From the NCBI GenBank assembly GCA_031213475.1, contig JARUPZ010000010.1, forward strand, positions 8,138,898 to 8,202,897: a stretch of DNA of 64,000 nucleotides, read 5' to 3'. Every line of letters begins with the position of its first letter. Within the stretch, counting starts at the first letter, position 1. Below are positions 63,413 through 64,000 of the stretch, one piece after another. The notes beneath the pieces were generated by a model that worked only from the letters and a program-made list of their open reading frames with translations, had not been told where the DNA came from and did no database searches. The stretch comes from Nereocystis luetkeana. Lineage: Eukaryota > Sar > Phaeophyceae > Laminariales > Laminariaceae. Position numbers and translations under genes: made by a program.

Positions 63413-63446
<34 letters not shown>
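63413..63446. repeat. (CAG)n microsatellite
   Basis: Run of about 11 CAG. Confidence 0.9.
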
Positions 63447-63449
63447 ATG

Positions 63450-64000
63450 CTTCATGTATGTCAGCAGCACTGCTGCTTCAGTGTATCATAACCCGAACTC
63501 TGGGCCCGAGCACTGCTGTAAAGCGCGTAGACATTGCTAGTGATGATTTTGCGCGGTCCGAGCGCTCGCCTTTGGCCAAGCGCCTTAGCTCGGTCGGATC
63601 CAGGCAGGCACACCGCCGTTCCGTCGTTTTCTCGGTTCCACCTTCCTTCCGCTGCTGTTTCGCGCATCTTGCACGTATATATATCGATTGTTTTTCGTTG
63701 AAATTATTTTTTTCGATGCACCTCGCAAAACATCTTCAAATCAAATCGGAAAGAAATCCTGGACGATGAGAAACAGGATGGGAAGGATTTTTGTCATCTT
63801 CCATTGCCGCTTCTCCCATGTTACACGGACGCTCCTGCAATGAACAGCGGCATTGAAGTGCGAGACACTCGTGGCAAAAATGAGTCTTGAGGAGTAAAAA
63901 GTGCATCAGATAGAGGGGCTGCTTGGGTGAGTGTTGGGTGCTGAGTTCCCCCGGACAACCCCAAACACGAATAAATACAAAAACAGGTACGAGTACGCGT
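63450..64000. other. Unassigned sequence to window end
   Basis: No gene recognised with confidence; a plus frame to 63769 has no motif. Confidence 0.3.

Overview
The window is nuclear DNA from a eukaryote with intron-rich genes and very dense repeats. Genes are split into short GC-rich exons by GT-AG introns (and one GC-AG intron). Most of the remaining sequence is microsatellite, minisatellite, MITE, SINE, LINE fragment or other dispersed repeat. A complex stramenopile, such as a brown alga, would fit the long CAG/TAC triplet arrays, GC-rich exons and large repeat-filled introns. That assignment is inference; no rRNA, organellar or lineage-diagnostic gene is present.

Left part (about 2-12.1 kb): the one confidently identified gene lies on the minus strand. 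It is a NEK6/NEK7-like Ser/Thr kinase in six recognisable exons (12052-11954, 7894-7712, 7304-7190, 6432-6243, 5204-5021, 3285-3157). They join in phase into about 300 residues holding every kinase landmark from the Gly-rich loop to the C-lobe. Decayed partial copies of its first and last recognised exons lie nearby (about 10.97-11.16, 12.54-12.65 and 1.98-2.12 kb). Its introns hold minisatellites and C-tailed retroelement fragments, and at three acceptors those C-rich tails sit where the polypyrimidine tract should be.

Middle (12-30 kb): tandem arrays (degenerate 160-bp units, a TTCGG/TTCGT pentamer array, a 650-bp TAC array); a 5'-truncated LINE with a broken reverse transcriptase (about 17.4-15.5 kb, minus); copies of a roughly 500-bp element (S) that ends like the LINE in GAGTAC plus a C run; MITE copies; and one isolated coding-like exon (20321-20199, minus).

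Right part (30-64 kb): a head-to-head pair of TTA-flanked Harbinger-type elements forming a large palindrome; two tRNA-derived SINE families; a three-level nested insertion with an 11-bp target duplication; piggyBac-like TTAA MITEs; a tandem and inverted cluster of 0.8-kb terminal-inverted-repeat elements (49.2-51.7 kb); a hAT-like element with GACCC subterminal repeats; a Harbinger-type transposase fragment; and at the far right probable first or internal exons of unidentified genes (62459-62862 plus; 61548-61168 minus).

The most unusual signal is the 9-mer TACCWGGTA, counted by eye about 47 times (about 0.5 expected by chance), spread through unrelated contexts. Where repeat copies can be compared, it looks like an insertion of exactly 7 bp at a TA (TA-CCWGG-TA), as expected of a TA-duplicating micro-insertion or an excision footprint.
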